The notes under the pieces: model-generated
Seen by the model: the letters and a program-made list of their open reading frames with translations, nothing else
Databases searched by the model: none
Told to the model about the DNA's origin: nothing
Shown here: positions 35,675 to 46,300 of the stretch, piece by piece
Layout of the letters: every line of letters starts with the position of its first letter
Position numbering within the stretch: position 1 is the stretch's first letter
DNA from: Polytrichum commune
Lineage: Eukaryota > Streptophyta > Polytrichopsida > Polytrichales > Polytrichaceae
DNA: 64,000 bases
Direction of reading: 5' to 3'
Assembly: GCA_950295325.1 (NCBI GenBank)
Contig: OX485805.1
Location: 29,809,501 to 29,873,500, forward strand
Program-made: the position numbers and the translations under genes

Positions 35675-37788
35675 TCATTTCGCCTTTGCATCGCCTCCGA
35701 TTTCGAAGGTTTCGGAGCCTTCGCTGCTTGCATCACCCTGCTCCTTACCTTGTAACAGTCCTGCAGGAGTGGATTTCTTGCTCCCAGCTTCTTCGAGGCT
35801 GTATGTTCCGCTCTGGGGAGACCGGTAAGCACCCCCGGGCACCTCAAGCCGGGGAACTCCTAGAATGGTTCCTCCCGAAGCCTGTAGAAATTCAGCATTC
35901 GAGGCTCAGTTGACATCATCTCAACAGGAACCTAACATGAATCGCTTCAGTTTACAGGTAGCAAACGGCCGTCATAGACAAGCTTTAACATTGAAATTGT
36001 AAATGATCTTCACTGTTGACTGATTCTTCACCTTCCTACACTTCGCCAATAGTTCGATGCTTGTTTATTTGTTGTGTGATGTGGAAAACTCACAAATGGA
36101 CTGTGAGGCAACTCTTTCTAGTTTTGCGAATCAATTTCTGCATCTATCTTAGTGCGGTCGACAGATTCATAAACTTTAGCCGACTTGTGAGTAAAGAAGC
36201 AAGTCACTCCGATTGTGATGTTTTTCTTTACTACGACATTATTATATTCTAACCTTAACATGATATAGAAAGTTCCTTGGTTAGAGATTTAACTCCCGAT
36301 TACCGAACAGACGGTAAAATGCCTAACTATTGGACAATAGTTCGGGTGATAATTGTCGGACAATTTCGCGTGAAGAACAAATCTGAATTTCACGTGCTCC
36401 ACAGGTTCACCAAATTTGAAATTATCTTAAACAGCGAGCTGCACCTTAGTATGTAGAAGCTTCTTTAGAAATTTGACTCCCGATTACCGAGCAGAGTGAC
36501 GAGAAGATAATATGCCTACTTGTTGAAACGATAATTCGGGTGATCCTTGGAGACATTTTTGTCTCATGTATCGTATTATCATGTGTGCCACATGCGGCAG
36601 CGAAGGAGTCTAACCTGTGTGTTGGTCTTAGCGCCCTCCTGAACGGTGTTGCCCTTGGCAGCGCTCAGTCGCGACGGCTCTCTGATGCCTGTGGTCACAG
36701 CATCCTGCTCTCCACGCTCAGTCCCTTCCACCTTTTGCAAAGCAGCGTCGGCGTTACCTGCTGCCCCTCCTGCCACTATGATTGCTCCCGCCAACGCCAA
36801 AGCCGTGCTCATCAAGCTGGCGCGCTTCACTGGACTTTCCTCTCCATCAGCCTGGCCGTCAACATAGATGATACATAAGTGCTTGAAAGTTATCGTAATT
36901 TATAAGAGAACTGACTAGTTAGTCCTTGGTGGAAATTTATCAGTTTACATAATTCGCTGTGTGTAGAAATCCAGAGCCATCCTCTCTAGCTTAAGAAACT
37001 CAACACAAACTCAAACTCGGCTACTGCGATGCAATGCACTGCAAGTTAAGCAATCACAAAGTCAACCGTTTTATCAGATGACTGCCTGAACTTCTAAATC
37101 ATCACCTGGGATTAACATGCACCATTCCCGTAAGTTCTTGAAAGTTCATATAAGAACTGATTATTTAGTCCTTGGTGAAAAAGCTCAGTTTATATGATTC
37201 GCTCCATGTAGAAAACTAGAGGCGCCCTCTCTAGCTTAAGAAAATCAACACAACTCAGACTCAGCTGCTGCAATGCAATGCAATGCAATGACAGTGGAGC
37301 AATGACAGTGTCCTCCATATCATCCGATTATTGTGCGTGACAATTCTGGATCATCACCAGGGGTTAACAGACACCATGTCTTGAGCAGCATTATGGTTGA
37401 ATAAAGCTTACACAAACGTTTTCTTCAAATCTTTCTAAATTGCAGCTATATCCACTATCTACATCGATACTTGCCATTTTCTGCTTAATTGAAGCGACCA
37501 TAACAGCCGATGAGCGCCTCTTTAAGCAGCATTATGATTAACCAAAGCTTTTATATCTATTCCACAAATTTTCCTAAACTGCAGCGATAGGCACTGAGCC
37601 ACTACACTTACCATTTGCTGCTTAGCCGAAACGGCCATAACAGCTGAGCGCCTCCTGCAAGCCGCCTCAGAACAAGGTAGCTGAACCTTGAGGGCTTGCC
37701 CTTGCTGGAACCGGCTCTGCGTCGCTCCTACACACACCACAGCAGTGGAGGTGGCCAGTTCCGCAATTCTGCTCGTCGCCATGGCCAT
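35675..37788 (-). CDS. Putative thylakoid-targeted protein of unknown function
   Basis: Exons on the minus strand: 37788-37612, 36851-36615, 35812-35675, giving 183 aa. Residues 1-59 look like a plastid transit peptide (MAMATSRIAE..., Ser/Ala-rich, basic RRR, no acidic run). Residues 68-95 form a second, lumen-type signal: KR, a hydrophobic Ala/Ile/Val core, then ADA before Ala96. The rest (about 88 aa) is hydrophilic and rich in Gly, Ser, Glu and Lys, ending DAKAK. I recognise no photosystem subunit; its size and leader resemble small lumenal or PSII-associated proteins. Splice phases are all 0. A possible donor inside exon 3 (CAAG|GTAAGG) was read through because the frame stays open to TGA. 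Both introns contain tandem duplications. Confidence 0.6.
36280..36545. repeat. Degenerate tandem duplication in intron 2 (period about 184 bp)
   Basis: CTCCCGATTACCGA at 36293 recurs at 36477, each followed by an ATGCCTA block and AATTCGGGTGAT- or GTTCGGGTGAT-like sequence. Confidence 0.65.
36876..37380. repeat. Tandem duplication in intron 1 (period 255 bp)
   Basis: Units 36876-37130 and 37131-37380 align end to end. Shared blocks are TAAGT(G/T)CTTGAAAGTT, TTAGTCCTTGGTG, CCTCTCTAGCTTAAGAAA, GCAATGCA, and ATCACC(T/A)GG(G)ATTAACA-like ends. Confidence 0.8.
37385..37665. repeat. Tandem duplication that copied the end of exon 1
   Basis: GCAGCATTATG at 37385 recurs at 37526 (period 141 bp). 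The second unit (37526-37665) contains the functional 3' end of coding exon 1 with its GT donor. The first unit holds a fossil of it at about 37475-37520, still open in the exon's frame (RRSSAVMVASIKQKM against RRSAVMAVSAKQQM), but its donor reads GC instead of GT. Confidence 0.8.
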
Positions 37789-38182
37789 CAGGATCAATCA
37801 AGAAACGTTCTATTAGCAACGATATTTCGACTGGAACTACTACTGAATATCTGAGTATTGTGATGAGTATTGTGCACATAGATTGTCAATTCTTGATGTC
37901 TTCTTAAAGTAGCAGACAGTTTTTATCATACAAGCAGTGCGATCCGAGGCGCCAATCCAATCGACGGGAGGGGAGGGAGGATGCATGAGAAGCTTGAGGG
38001 AAGCCAGCTCCATCTGGCGGGCAGAGATTGAGTGAAGCCTGCATGCATGACCACGTAGTGAATTTGTGTGAGGGACTTTTACGAGGAGAGCTCCAATTGA
38101 TCAACGGAAGCTCCTCGTGGTGGCGACGATGAGCTTCTCCTTTCTGGTTGGACTCTTTTCTGCACTTGCTATATTGACACTG

Positions 38183-38188
38183 CACGTG
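38183..38188. promoter_or_regulatory. G-box (CACGTG) upstream of the putative thylakoid protein gene
   Basis: CACGTG within TGCACGTGTC, about 395 bp upstream of the start codon at 37788. G-boxes are common in light-responsive plant promoters; function here is an inference. Confidence 0.35.
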
Positions 38189-38339
38189 TCGTCCGGAGTC
38201 TGCTGCTAATGACAGAACTTTTTGAACCTATAACCTAACTTAAAATCTCATTTGCAGCAAGTCCCGTCGCTTGTTGTCAAGAATAATGGTGTGATGAGGA
38301 TGAATGTCTGGACTCCGGAGTCGAAACCAATCTTGGTCA

Positions 38340-39075
38340 GGTATATAATATAGGTGAATGCATGGTATCAATAATCAACATCACGAAGAGCCGAAGAGCC
38401 GGTTTAATCTACACTGAAGAAGTGCACCAGTCGGTCAAGAATTTTCGCCCCAGGCAAGGTTGTTTGAGGCATCGGTTGGTATATATGGCAAACAAGGTGG
38501 TAAAAACAATAATAAAAATCGCATCGAGTTGGAGTTCTCCAAAAGTTGCGTTTTTCGTATAAGGGTTTGAGGTTGCCCAGGAACTCGACCTCCAAAGAAC
38601 TCCCTAAGCAAAAAGTGTTGCTATGTTGCCATGCATCCATGTCATTTTTTAATCCATGCTTGAAGTTTTTGGTTGTAGTGTAATCCTAGCGGGTGAACAA
38701 CCCATTTCGTAGCCAATCACATTGCTTCATTCCCCTAAAATTCTTGACTAGTGCACTTCTTCAATGTAGTCTAAACTGGCCCCAATGGCATCAAAGAACC
38801 TATCCATGGCTATCATAATTGATCGACCACTTAAGTATTGATATTTGATGGGTACGTCAAGGTGAGAGAATCTTCATGTATCCAAGTTATTATTTGGGTC
38901 AATACCATTCTAAGCCATACATGGATACTAGGGTGGTTTGCGTAGTTATGAAGATTCTTGCATGGTATATAGACCCAAATGGTATCAAAAACAAAAATAT
39001 CCTCACATACCCATATCCTACTGCTATCAACAATGATGTTATCCTCATTATAGATCCACAAATGATACCAAAGAA
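38340..39075 (+). repeat. Dispersed repeat, copy 2, interrupted
   Basis: Partner of 6480-6830. Homology covers 38340-38395 and about 38815-39075; the gap is filled by the TIR element listed next. Confidence 0.6.
38396..38783. mobile_element. TIR element (about 388 bp) nested in a dispersed repeat
   Basis: Inverted ends of about 45 bp: left GAGCCGGTTTAATCTACACT, right (complement) GGGCCAGTTTAGACTACATT, both continuing GAAGAAGTGCAC. The flanks (AAGAGCCGAA, AATGGCATCAAA) both resemble the undisturbed target near 6530 (AATGCTATCGAA), suggesting a decayed 9-10-bp target duplication. No transposase. Confidence 0.65.
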
Positions 39076-39524
39076 AGATGAAACCAATATGAAATTGGTC
39101 AAAACCACAACTTTTCCAAGCTACACTAAACATCTAATTTAGTGTGGTCTAGAAAGGAAAGACAAAAAGAAAGACAACTCCAATGTTGCCACTAGCTTGA
39201 AATATGGTGTTGCTTCATTTTTAGTTCGTCTAAGTCAACACCCAATCATAGTGACAATGCACCCAATCATAGTCACCTATCCAAGTATTGTTCCAACCTC
39301 TAGCAGCGTAAATTTTAGGGTTACATAGTCAATCTATATGTTAACCCATAACTCCTCATCTCAATCCTACTCCTTGGTTATGACAATTGTCAAAACTCTC
39401 ATAATCAATCACAAGCCGCCACCACCTGAACTTTAACTTTGTTCGCTTGAAAAATATAAATCTCATCTATATCAACATTCCACGACCCTAGTCAACGGTT
39501 AAATGGACCTAGTCGATTATGGAT

Positions 39525-40802
39525 GCCCGGGGGTGCACCTTTCATAGCACATATAAGTATACGTGAGTGCACAAAAGGGGTATTAATTTGAACTTTTTTG
39601 TACTACATATACATATGCTACACAAATTATGAATCGTAGTTATGTACATGTATGGAGGACCTCTAGAATATATACAACATTTGCCTTGTATGATGGGGTC
39701 ACTTATTCACGCTCATTTATTTGGAGGAGGTTGAAGAGTGTGATTATGATCATACATTGTTGATGATTCTAATGCACAAAGTGGTGAAAAGGAAAATTAT
39801 AGTGTTGGAGAAGACAATTGAAACATGTGCAAGAATATTGTCATAGAGACGGAATTTATGTAGTCGCAGGTTGGAAATGATTTACATGAAGATGTGGAGT
39901 TGCAGAGTGAGCTTTGGCATGCCTTGGATATTCTAATTGATGATCATGAAGATGTTGAAATGCCCTCTCAATTTAATGTGAAGACCATTATGGCTTATGT
40001 AGAGGTAAGGGAGTCTAGAATTTTCAAAGATACACTTGTTAGTCGATTGAATGGCAATCCAAACTTTATTTAAAGATTGATTGACTTGGATTAAGGCCGG
40101 CATATTGTATATGAAGCCTAAACTCCTTATTGCCGCAAATTGTGATACTATGTTAAATCTTGTGATTGTGGAGTGTGTTTTTAACACACCTGAAGCTAGA
40201 ATTGTCCAAAAAAAAAGGTGGTAGACCTAAATAATTAGCTTTTAACAAGGTTTGGTTTGTTGGGAGGGTATATAGGTTGCATAGAAAATTTGGTCATCGT
40301 AATGGTGGAGTATAGGGATCCAATTGATTCGATGGACCGTCCATCAAACATGGAGATTGACATATGTTCGCATCAAAAAGGAATCAACAATAAGTGGACT
40401 TACAATCTCATGGATCATTTGCTGGTAGATTTAGAAACAATAATGGCATTAGCTTCAATGACAAATATTGTAGACTTAGATGCTTATGAGTTATATCAAG
40501 GGGATAAAAAAAAAGTCTTCAACGACTTTATTAAGGAATGTTAGGGTTTTACATTATACATATGATAGGGGTTCATTATTATTTAAAATTATATTTGTAT
40601 ACTTATGTTAATGACTATATATGAATGTAGTTTTGATACATATACATATTGTCACCTGTATTTTTATAATTGAAATTGCACGTGTATTGCTAGATGTTAC
40701 AACAACAACAACAACAACAACAAACTTGTATATAGGGGTTTCTAAAGTATGTTGCGAACGCACATAGTTTGTGGTTTTTAATGATAGGTGCACCCCCCGG
40801 GC
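39525..40802. mobile_element. 1.28-kb DNA transposon with TIRs and 7-bp target duplication
   Basis: Left end GCCCGGGGGTGCACCTTTCAT and right end (complement) GCCCGGGGGGTGCACCTAT are flanked by TATGGAT at 39518-39524 and 40803-40809. The interior carries broken coding-like stretches on the plus strand, for example around 39860-40070 (FNVKTIMAYVEVRESRIFKD) and 40257-40544. I cannot assign these to a transposase; they may be captured or accessory sequence. A (CAA)n run lies at about 40699-40722. A 7- to 8-bp duplication would be nearest to hAT. Confidence 0.75.
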
Positions 40803-40839
40803 TATGGATGCTTTGACCTTAATGATACTTTTTCTCAAC

Positions 40840-41170
40840 TAGCCACTTCTCCTAGTATATGAAATATGTAATTAGTACGAGATGCTTAGCAAATCCAAAT
40901 TAAGACCATAGCCACTTTTCTTGACATGAGTTTTGGAGCTCATATGAATATCTTATTCATTATCAAACATTCTCATGCTCAATAAATGGCCATATAGGTC
41001 CCCCTCCCCCCAATTTTGTTGATTATTAAGCTTACAATGATTACCATATTTTGAGCAAGTAGTCCAATTTCTTTTGAATACATGTCTTTTTGATGCCCGT
41101 TCTTGGATCCACACCTATTCACATACCACTCAAATATAGCTATCTGATTAAGATAAGTAACCAAATTAGG
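40840..41170 (+). repeat. Dispersed repeat, copy 2 of the intron-6 family
   Basis: Ordered similarity to 21514-21822 and 48964-49330 (ACTTCTCCTAG, CTCATATGAATATCTTATTC, ATAGGTCCCCC, GTCTTTTTGATGCCC). Confidence 0.7.
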
Positions 41171-41189
41171 CAGGTTTACCCTAAGGGAG

Positions 41190-43362
41190 ATGGTGCTAAA
41201 ACTATCACTTTAAGCACTTAGTGTATCTACTATTATTTGATTGATATAAGTTTTAGATGCTTCTTGTTAGGTATTGAAAGGGGATTCTAATGCATTGAAG
41301 TATGCCTTATTTGAATTTCATGTGTAAAAGCTATAAGGGTTCAGAGTTTCATTGGTTCAATGTGAGATGGGATAGTTTTTCTAAAAGGCAAAATTAGATT
41401 GGAGGAAATAAAACAAATCTCATATTGATCGTCAATGCTTCATTGAGCCATTTGTTTCGCCACATAGAGAAAGCATCACTTCCAAGTGAACCTGAACCAA
41501 TTGATAAGCATCCTTAGGGAGTAGGCAAAAAGTCTCTCAAGTAGGTCAATCACCATAACACTTAGATGCTTGAGAAAGTGAAAGTACGTGAAATATGTTT
41601 GCACTCTTCTTCAAGAGGGTTTATCCTTTGGACTAGTGCAATCACAAGTTCACATGAGAGCCATGTGACCAAGGAATACTTCACTTTTGCCATTACATGT
41701 ATTCTTTGTTTCTGTTGTTTTTTTTCCCCTTTCGCCAAATCTTTTTGGCATAGCAAAGAGGTCTTAGTGCCAATGAATGAAGCTTTGATAGGGGGACTAA
41801 CAATAGTAAGACTACATTGATTATCTCAACTAGTGAGGGAGGGCTTATGGTGCACGTGGGAAATTAGTGAAGGTGATACTAAATTTTTTTACGCATGAGT
41901 GTCACCAAAAGATCTAGGAAGCATTGTTCATCTTAACACAAATCGCTGAAAATACTACTCGTAGAAATCTCATTGAAAATACTAACACTATTCATTGACA
42001 AGCATGTGTTTGCACATAATTTGATGTATCACTCTACAAGTACCTTAGAGCATGCAATAATTTTCTTAAGATGTATGGTAAATAAGCACGTATTCATGAA
42101 TTTAGTATCACTCCATAAAAATTTCAACCCTCACTAATTTTGAGACTTGACAAAGTAGTCCTTGTTTCAAAACTTAGTACCACACGCACTGATTGGGAAA
42201 ATCAGTGTAGTAGAATGGTTACAAGATCATGGTTGTCAAGTAGGGCATTATGAGGATGATGATGATCTTTATGTGCAAATTAGGTTTAGAACCCAATCTC
42301 TTTTGTTTGGAGCTTGCTGAAATTGATTCTAATGCAACTAGGCCAATGCCTTTTCTAAATCCCAACATTCTTTCATTTTCTGCCTTAATGGCCTAGACTT
42401 GACGCCCCAGAATGCAAGTCAATTTCAAATGATCATCAGAAATATGCAAAATTTAGAAACGTTCTGTCTTTGAAATGTAGCTAATGAGATTGCTCATCAC
42501 CTCCAAAAGTTTGATCATAAAAATTTATGAATGGTTATTCTTTATACGGCAAGAAGTGCTCTTGTCTTGATAGTTTTGGTCACTTGAAGATCATATCATG
42601 CTTGCACTTTACTTTGCAACAATCGACAGTGTCTAAAATTTCAGTCAGCCATATGAGGTTTGCCATCAAAGCAATGAGATTTGTGATTGTGATGAATTTC
42701 GAAGTTTACTTCTAAAATTATCATTAAATTCAATTCTACAGATGTGATCCTTTGAGGGTGCCTCACAATTTATCTTTTGTGCTATATCTCAAAAAACCCT
42801 TAGCAATGTTACTCTATAACTTATCATAGAGAATGAGTTTCCCATTAGGCGTTAATACTTCAGATTTTGAGATTAGGAAGCCTTGGAGTATCTACTTAAA
42901 AAACCATACTTCTAGCCTATACATCATAAGGAACAAACTGGTATTTCGCTGATTGTCAATGTGCTACACGTGATTTCATAGTTCCGCCCACAAATGTGAT
43001 GATAGGGTTTCTCAAGGCAAGCGATATCTTGTTTAAGAGTTCAAAGATACACCACATGCTACATTGTGAGTTCAGACATAGCAATTCCATTACCTTGTTT
43101 CTAATTTGTGTGCAAGTAACTTACAGTATTTTATCTTCTATATACTTTATATTCGATATTTTATCATCTCATTGACACTTGAGAGGCTTTGGAGTACCAT
43201 GTCCCAAGGCCTTACAATTCGATCTGACTCCAGAATGTGCTGTTCTTTAGTTGACATTTCAGAGAGGCAATTACAAGGTGCATAAGATACGTTAACAAAA
43301 AAAAGTAACTTGAGGCCATTGAAATTGACGCAAATATATGATGCAAAGCACATGTCTATTTA
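41190..43362. other. Intergenic, no supported gene
   Basis: AT-rich sequence up to the 3' end of the ALG3 gene. Its last few hundred bases presumably include the ALG3 3' UTR. Short open frames only. Confidence 0.5.
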
Positions 43363-46300
43363 TCAATCAATTTTCTTTGGTTCTTTATTTTGATCCTTAC
43401 ATGGGTTTTCAGAAGGGCACCACAAGAGGCCCCCAAGAAGAATAAGATGGCACAGTAGCAATACAGTGGATGAGATTGGCGTTGATGGGTATACATTCCA
43501 ACAAAGCTCCACTCCAAGGAAGATTGCCAAGCTGCAAGAACTTACAATCACTCAATAGGATCCCCTGTATTGCTGCACCTTGATGTATGTTGTCTTAAAA
43601 AATTCCCAAAAAATGCAAATGCAAATTGCATGGTCAAATACAAGAAAATGTGAAGTGACCGGACAAGGGACTCTGCTCATGTTATTCCCATGTGATGAAG
43701 TTACTGAAATGACAATGAGCTTGGAGTAGTAACATACCGCAGGGGAGTGGGAAATGTCGTCTTCCACAAAAGAAATGGAATGCTGTAGAAGTACCTGCAA
43801 TGAATAAACACAAGTCTTATCGGTAAGGAGATAAAGGTTTACATCTATGAGCAAGTAATAATGGCCAAGTTAGCTGATAAGAATACATTTTCATCAAGAA
43901 ACTTGTAGTGTGCATGTTTTTGGTGCTTACCAGGAATAGAATTGGTAGTGCAAGGACCGAGCAAAAACAATGCCAATGAAGTTCCCAGTGAAGAGTACAG
44001 TAACAATATCTGATAGGAGATTTGTTAAAGAACTCGCAACAATTTTACCTACAGCCTTTGGAACAGTATGTTACATTACAAGACCATTACTTTGAACAAA
44101 ATTGGAGCACAAAGTGACATAGAGCTATTATAGATGTGGATACGGTTGGCTGACAGTGGCTGGCGAACACTACTAATTTTTTCCCAAAAGGATGAGCTAG
44201 AATTGCCTTCTTTTTCACATCCTTCGTCAACTTTTCCAAACCCGGATGCTGCAAGAATTCCATTTTCGTGTCTGCCAATAACAATGTGACATACAGATTA
44301 CAACAAACTCAGTTTCAACTGCTCAATACAGTTGATGGTTTCACAATGTCTTGTTAAAATGTCATCAACTGGAAACAAACATGGCCAAATTAGGGGTGCA
44401 TGTAATCTCACAATAGCCCACAAGGCAGAAGAGAAACTACCATCTTCATTACAACATGACCATTGCTGCACATTGCGAATTTCTACAAAGAGATGGATGG
44501 TTAAGGCATCGATGCACAAGGATGTACCTGCACCACTTGTACTGGGCAAAAAAAAACAGAAAGCCCAAGTGGAATAACAACAATGAGATTGCGAATGGCT
44601 TAGATACAAAGATGTCCTCTGGTACAAACTTGAAATTCACTGACCTGCCAATAATAATGGACAAAGATTGAACCACAGAATCAGCCAAGGTCTATCAACC
44701 TATGCCAAGACTTCGTTTTTTACTCTTAAACTAGCATGGTGCCCACCAAATGACGATTTGCGATGCTCTGCACTTCCACTGCTAAGACTTTATTTTGATA
44801 TTGAGAAAATCTCAACCTCCACTCTTCTTGTCATTACCATTTTAATGTGTGTCTTATCATTCCATTGTGAGATGCCATTGAATTATATTAACACAATTCA
44901 TCTTTTATAGAACCAACATCTGGTCACCTAAGCTACTTCGCATATCCATTGCAACTTTTCACTTCATCTTGTAATCAAACCATTTCTATAGACGACAACA
45001 GTTTTGCTCCTTGTAACGTTGCAGACAATGTCATGTCATCCATGTCCCTTTCTTTCTAGGTTTTTCTTCACCATAGACAATGTCCATTTACTTTGTTAAT
45101 AGAATATTAGGAGTGTGGACAATGCTAACAGTGTGATTTACAGGACTAGAGCGATATAAGAGGCTCATCCTCTAATGTGCACGTGCAAAGAAGATGGATG
45201 GTTTTCAGCTTGTGAGTGACCCCAAAAACCTCTAAGAACTTCCAGACATGGAGATTTCCAAACCCCAAGAAAATTGACATATATACTGAGTTTTACATAC
45301 AACTTACCAAAAATGGATGAAAATTCGACCAAGATTGAATGCTCTCGATAGGTACTCCATGGGATACGTAAGTAGAAAAGGCATTCCCACCAAAATCTGC
45401 GAGGAGAATTTGCCTAAATCGTTGCAAGAACCTGAAACTTATCTTATAACATAGTAAAGTGTTTGATGGAAGTCAAGACTGGATGACAACCATAAGTGCC
45501 CTGATATCCATGTTAATCCAGAGATCCTCAAGGAACTTGCAGCTGTGAACACGTGGCAACCCCATTGGAACTGTTCTTGGGCTGTGACCTTACGGTAACT
45601 CTCTGACTTTATTGTAAATTATTCATCACCTGTCAGTGTGAGATGTCGTACAAAAGATGTATCTGGCACATCATCTTTCAATTTTCCAAATCGACAAATC
45701 CAAGGGTAGAAAGTCTCAAACCTGAACAAATGCTGCACATGATAGTGATGCCAGGACTCCCCAAATGGTGAGGCTCTGTAGCAAAAATTTGAAGGGATTG
45801 ATTTAAACACAGAAGACTCCGCACATCATAATAGAGGAAACTGCAAAAGTTTTGAGTTCAAACTGGAAATATTGTGGACAACGGTATGTACTGATGAAAC
45901 AATCAGAAGTCCAGCAAAGAGACATTTTGGGGTTGCTTACTTTCAATAGAAGAAGCAACAAAGGGGGTGCAAGCAGCAACACATTCATCTTCACAGAAAC
46001 TGCAACACTGCACATAAGTGTCCCACCCACCCCCATCTACTGTCAGGTTCAAACTGAAATAGAAAGATAGTCACAAAACAGATCACAAGTTGCAACTTGG
46101 CAGCTACATCATCCCTCTCCTTGCCAACATCCAACATTGAAGGACCTGTCCAGAAAGCTTCAGCCCTCTTCTAAAACCAGCACAGTTTCAATGTCATGAA
46201 ATAACAGAGTGAAACAGCAATATAATCCAAAGACTACAATACACACCTGAAAACTGTGAGGGCAAGGTGCCATCGCTGCTGTTGCATGAGAGCTACGGAT

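Noticed and set aside
44298-44627. 109-codon frame inside the ALG3 locus as an extra exon
   Set aside because: It lies within the intron between exons 9 and 10; splicing 44528 to 44271 restores the ALG3 frame without it.
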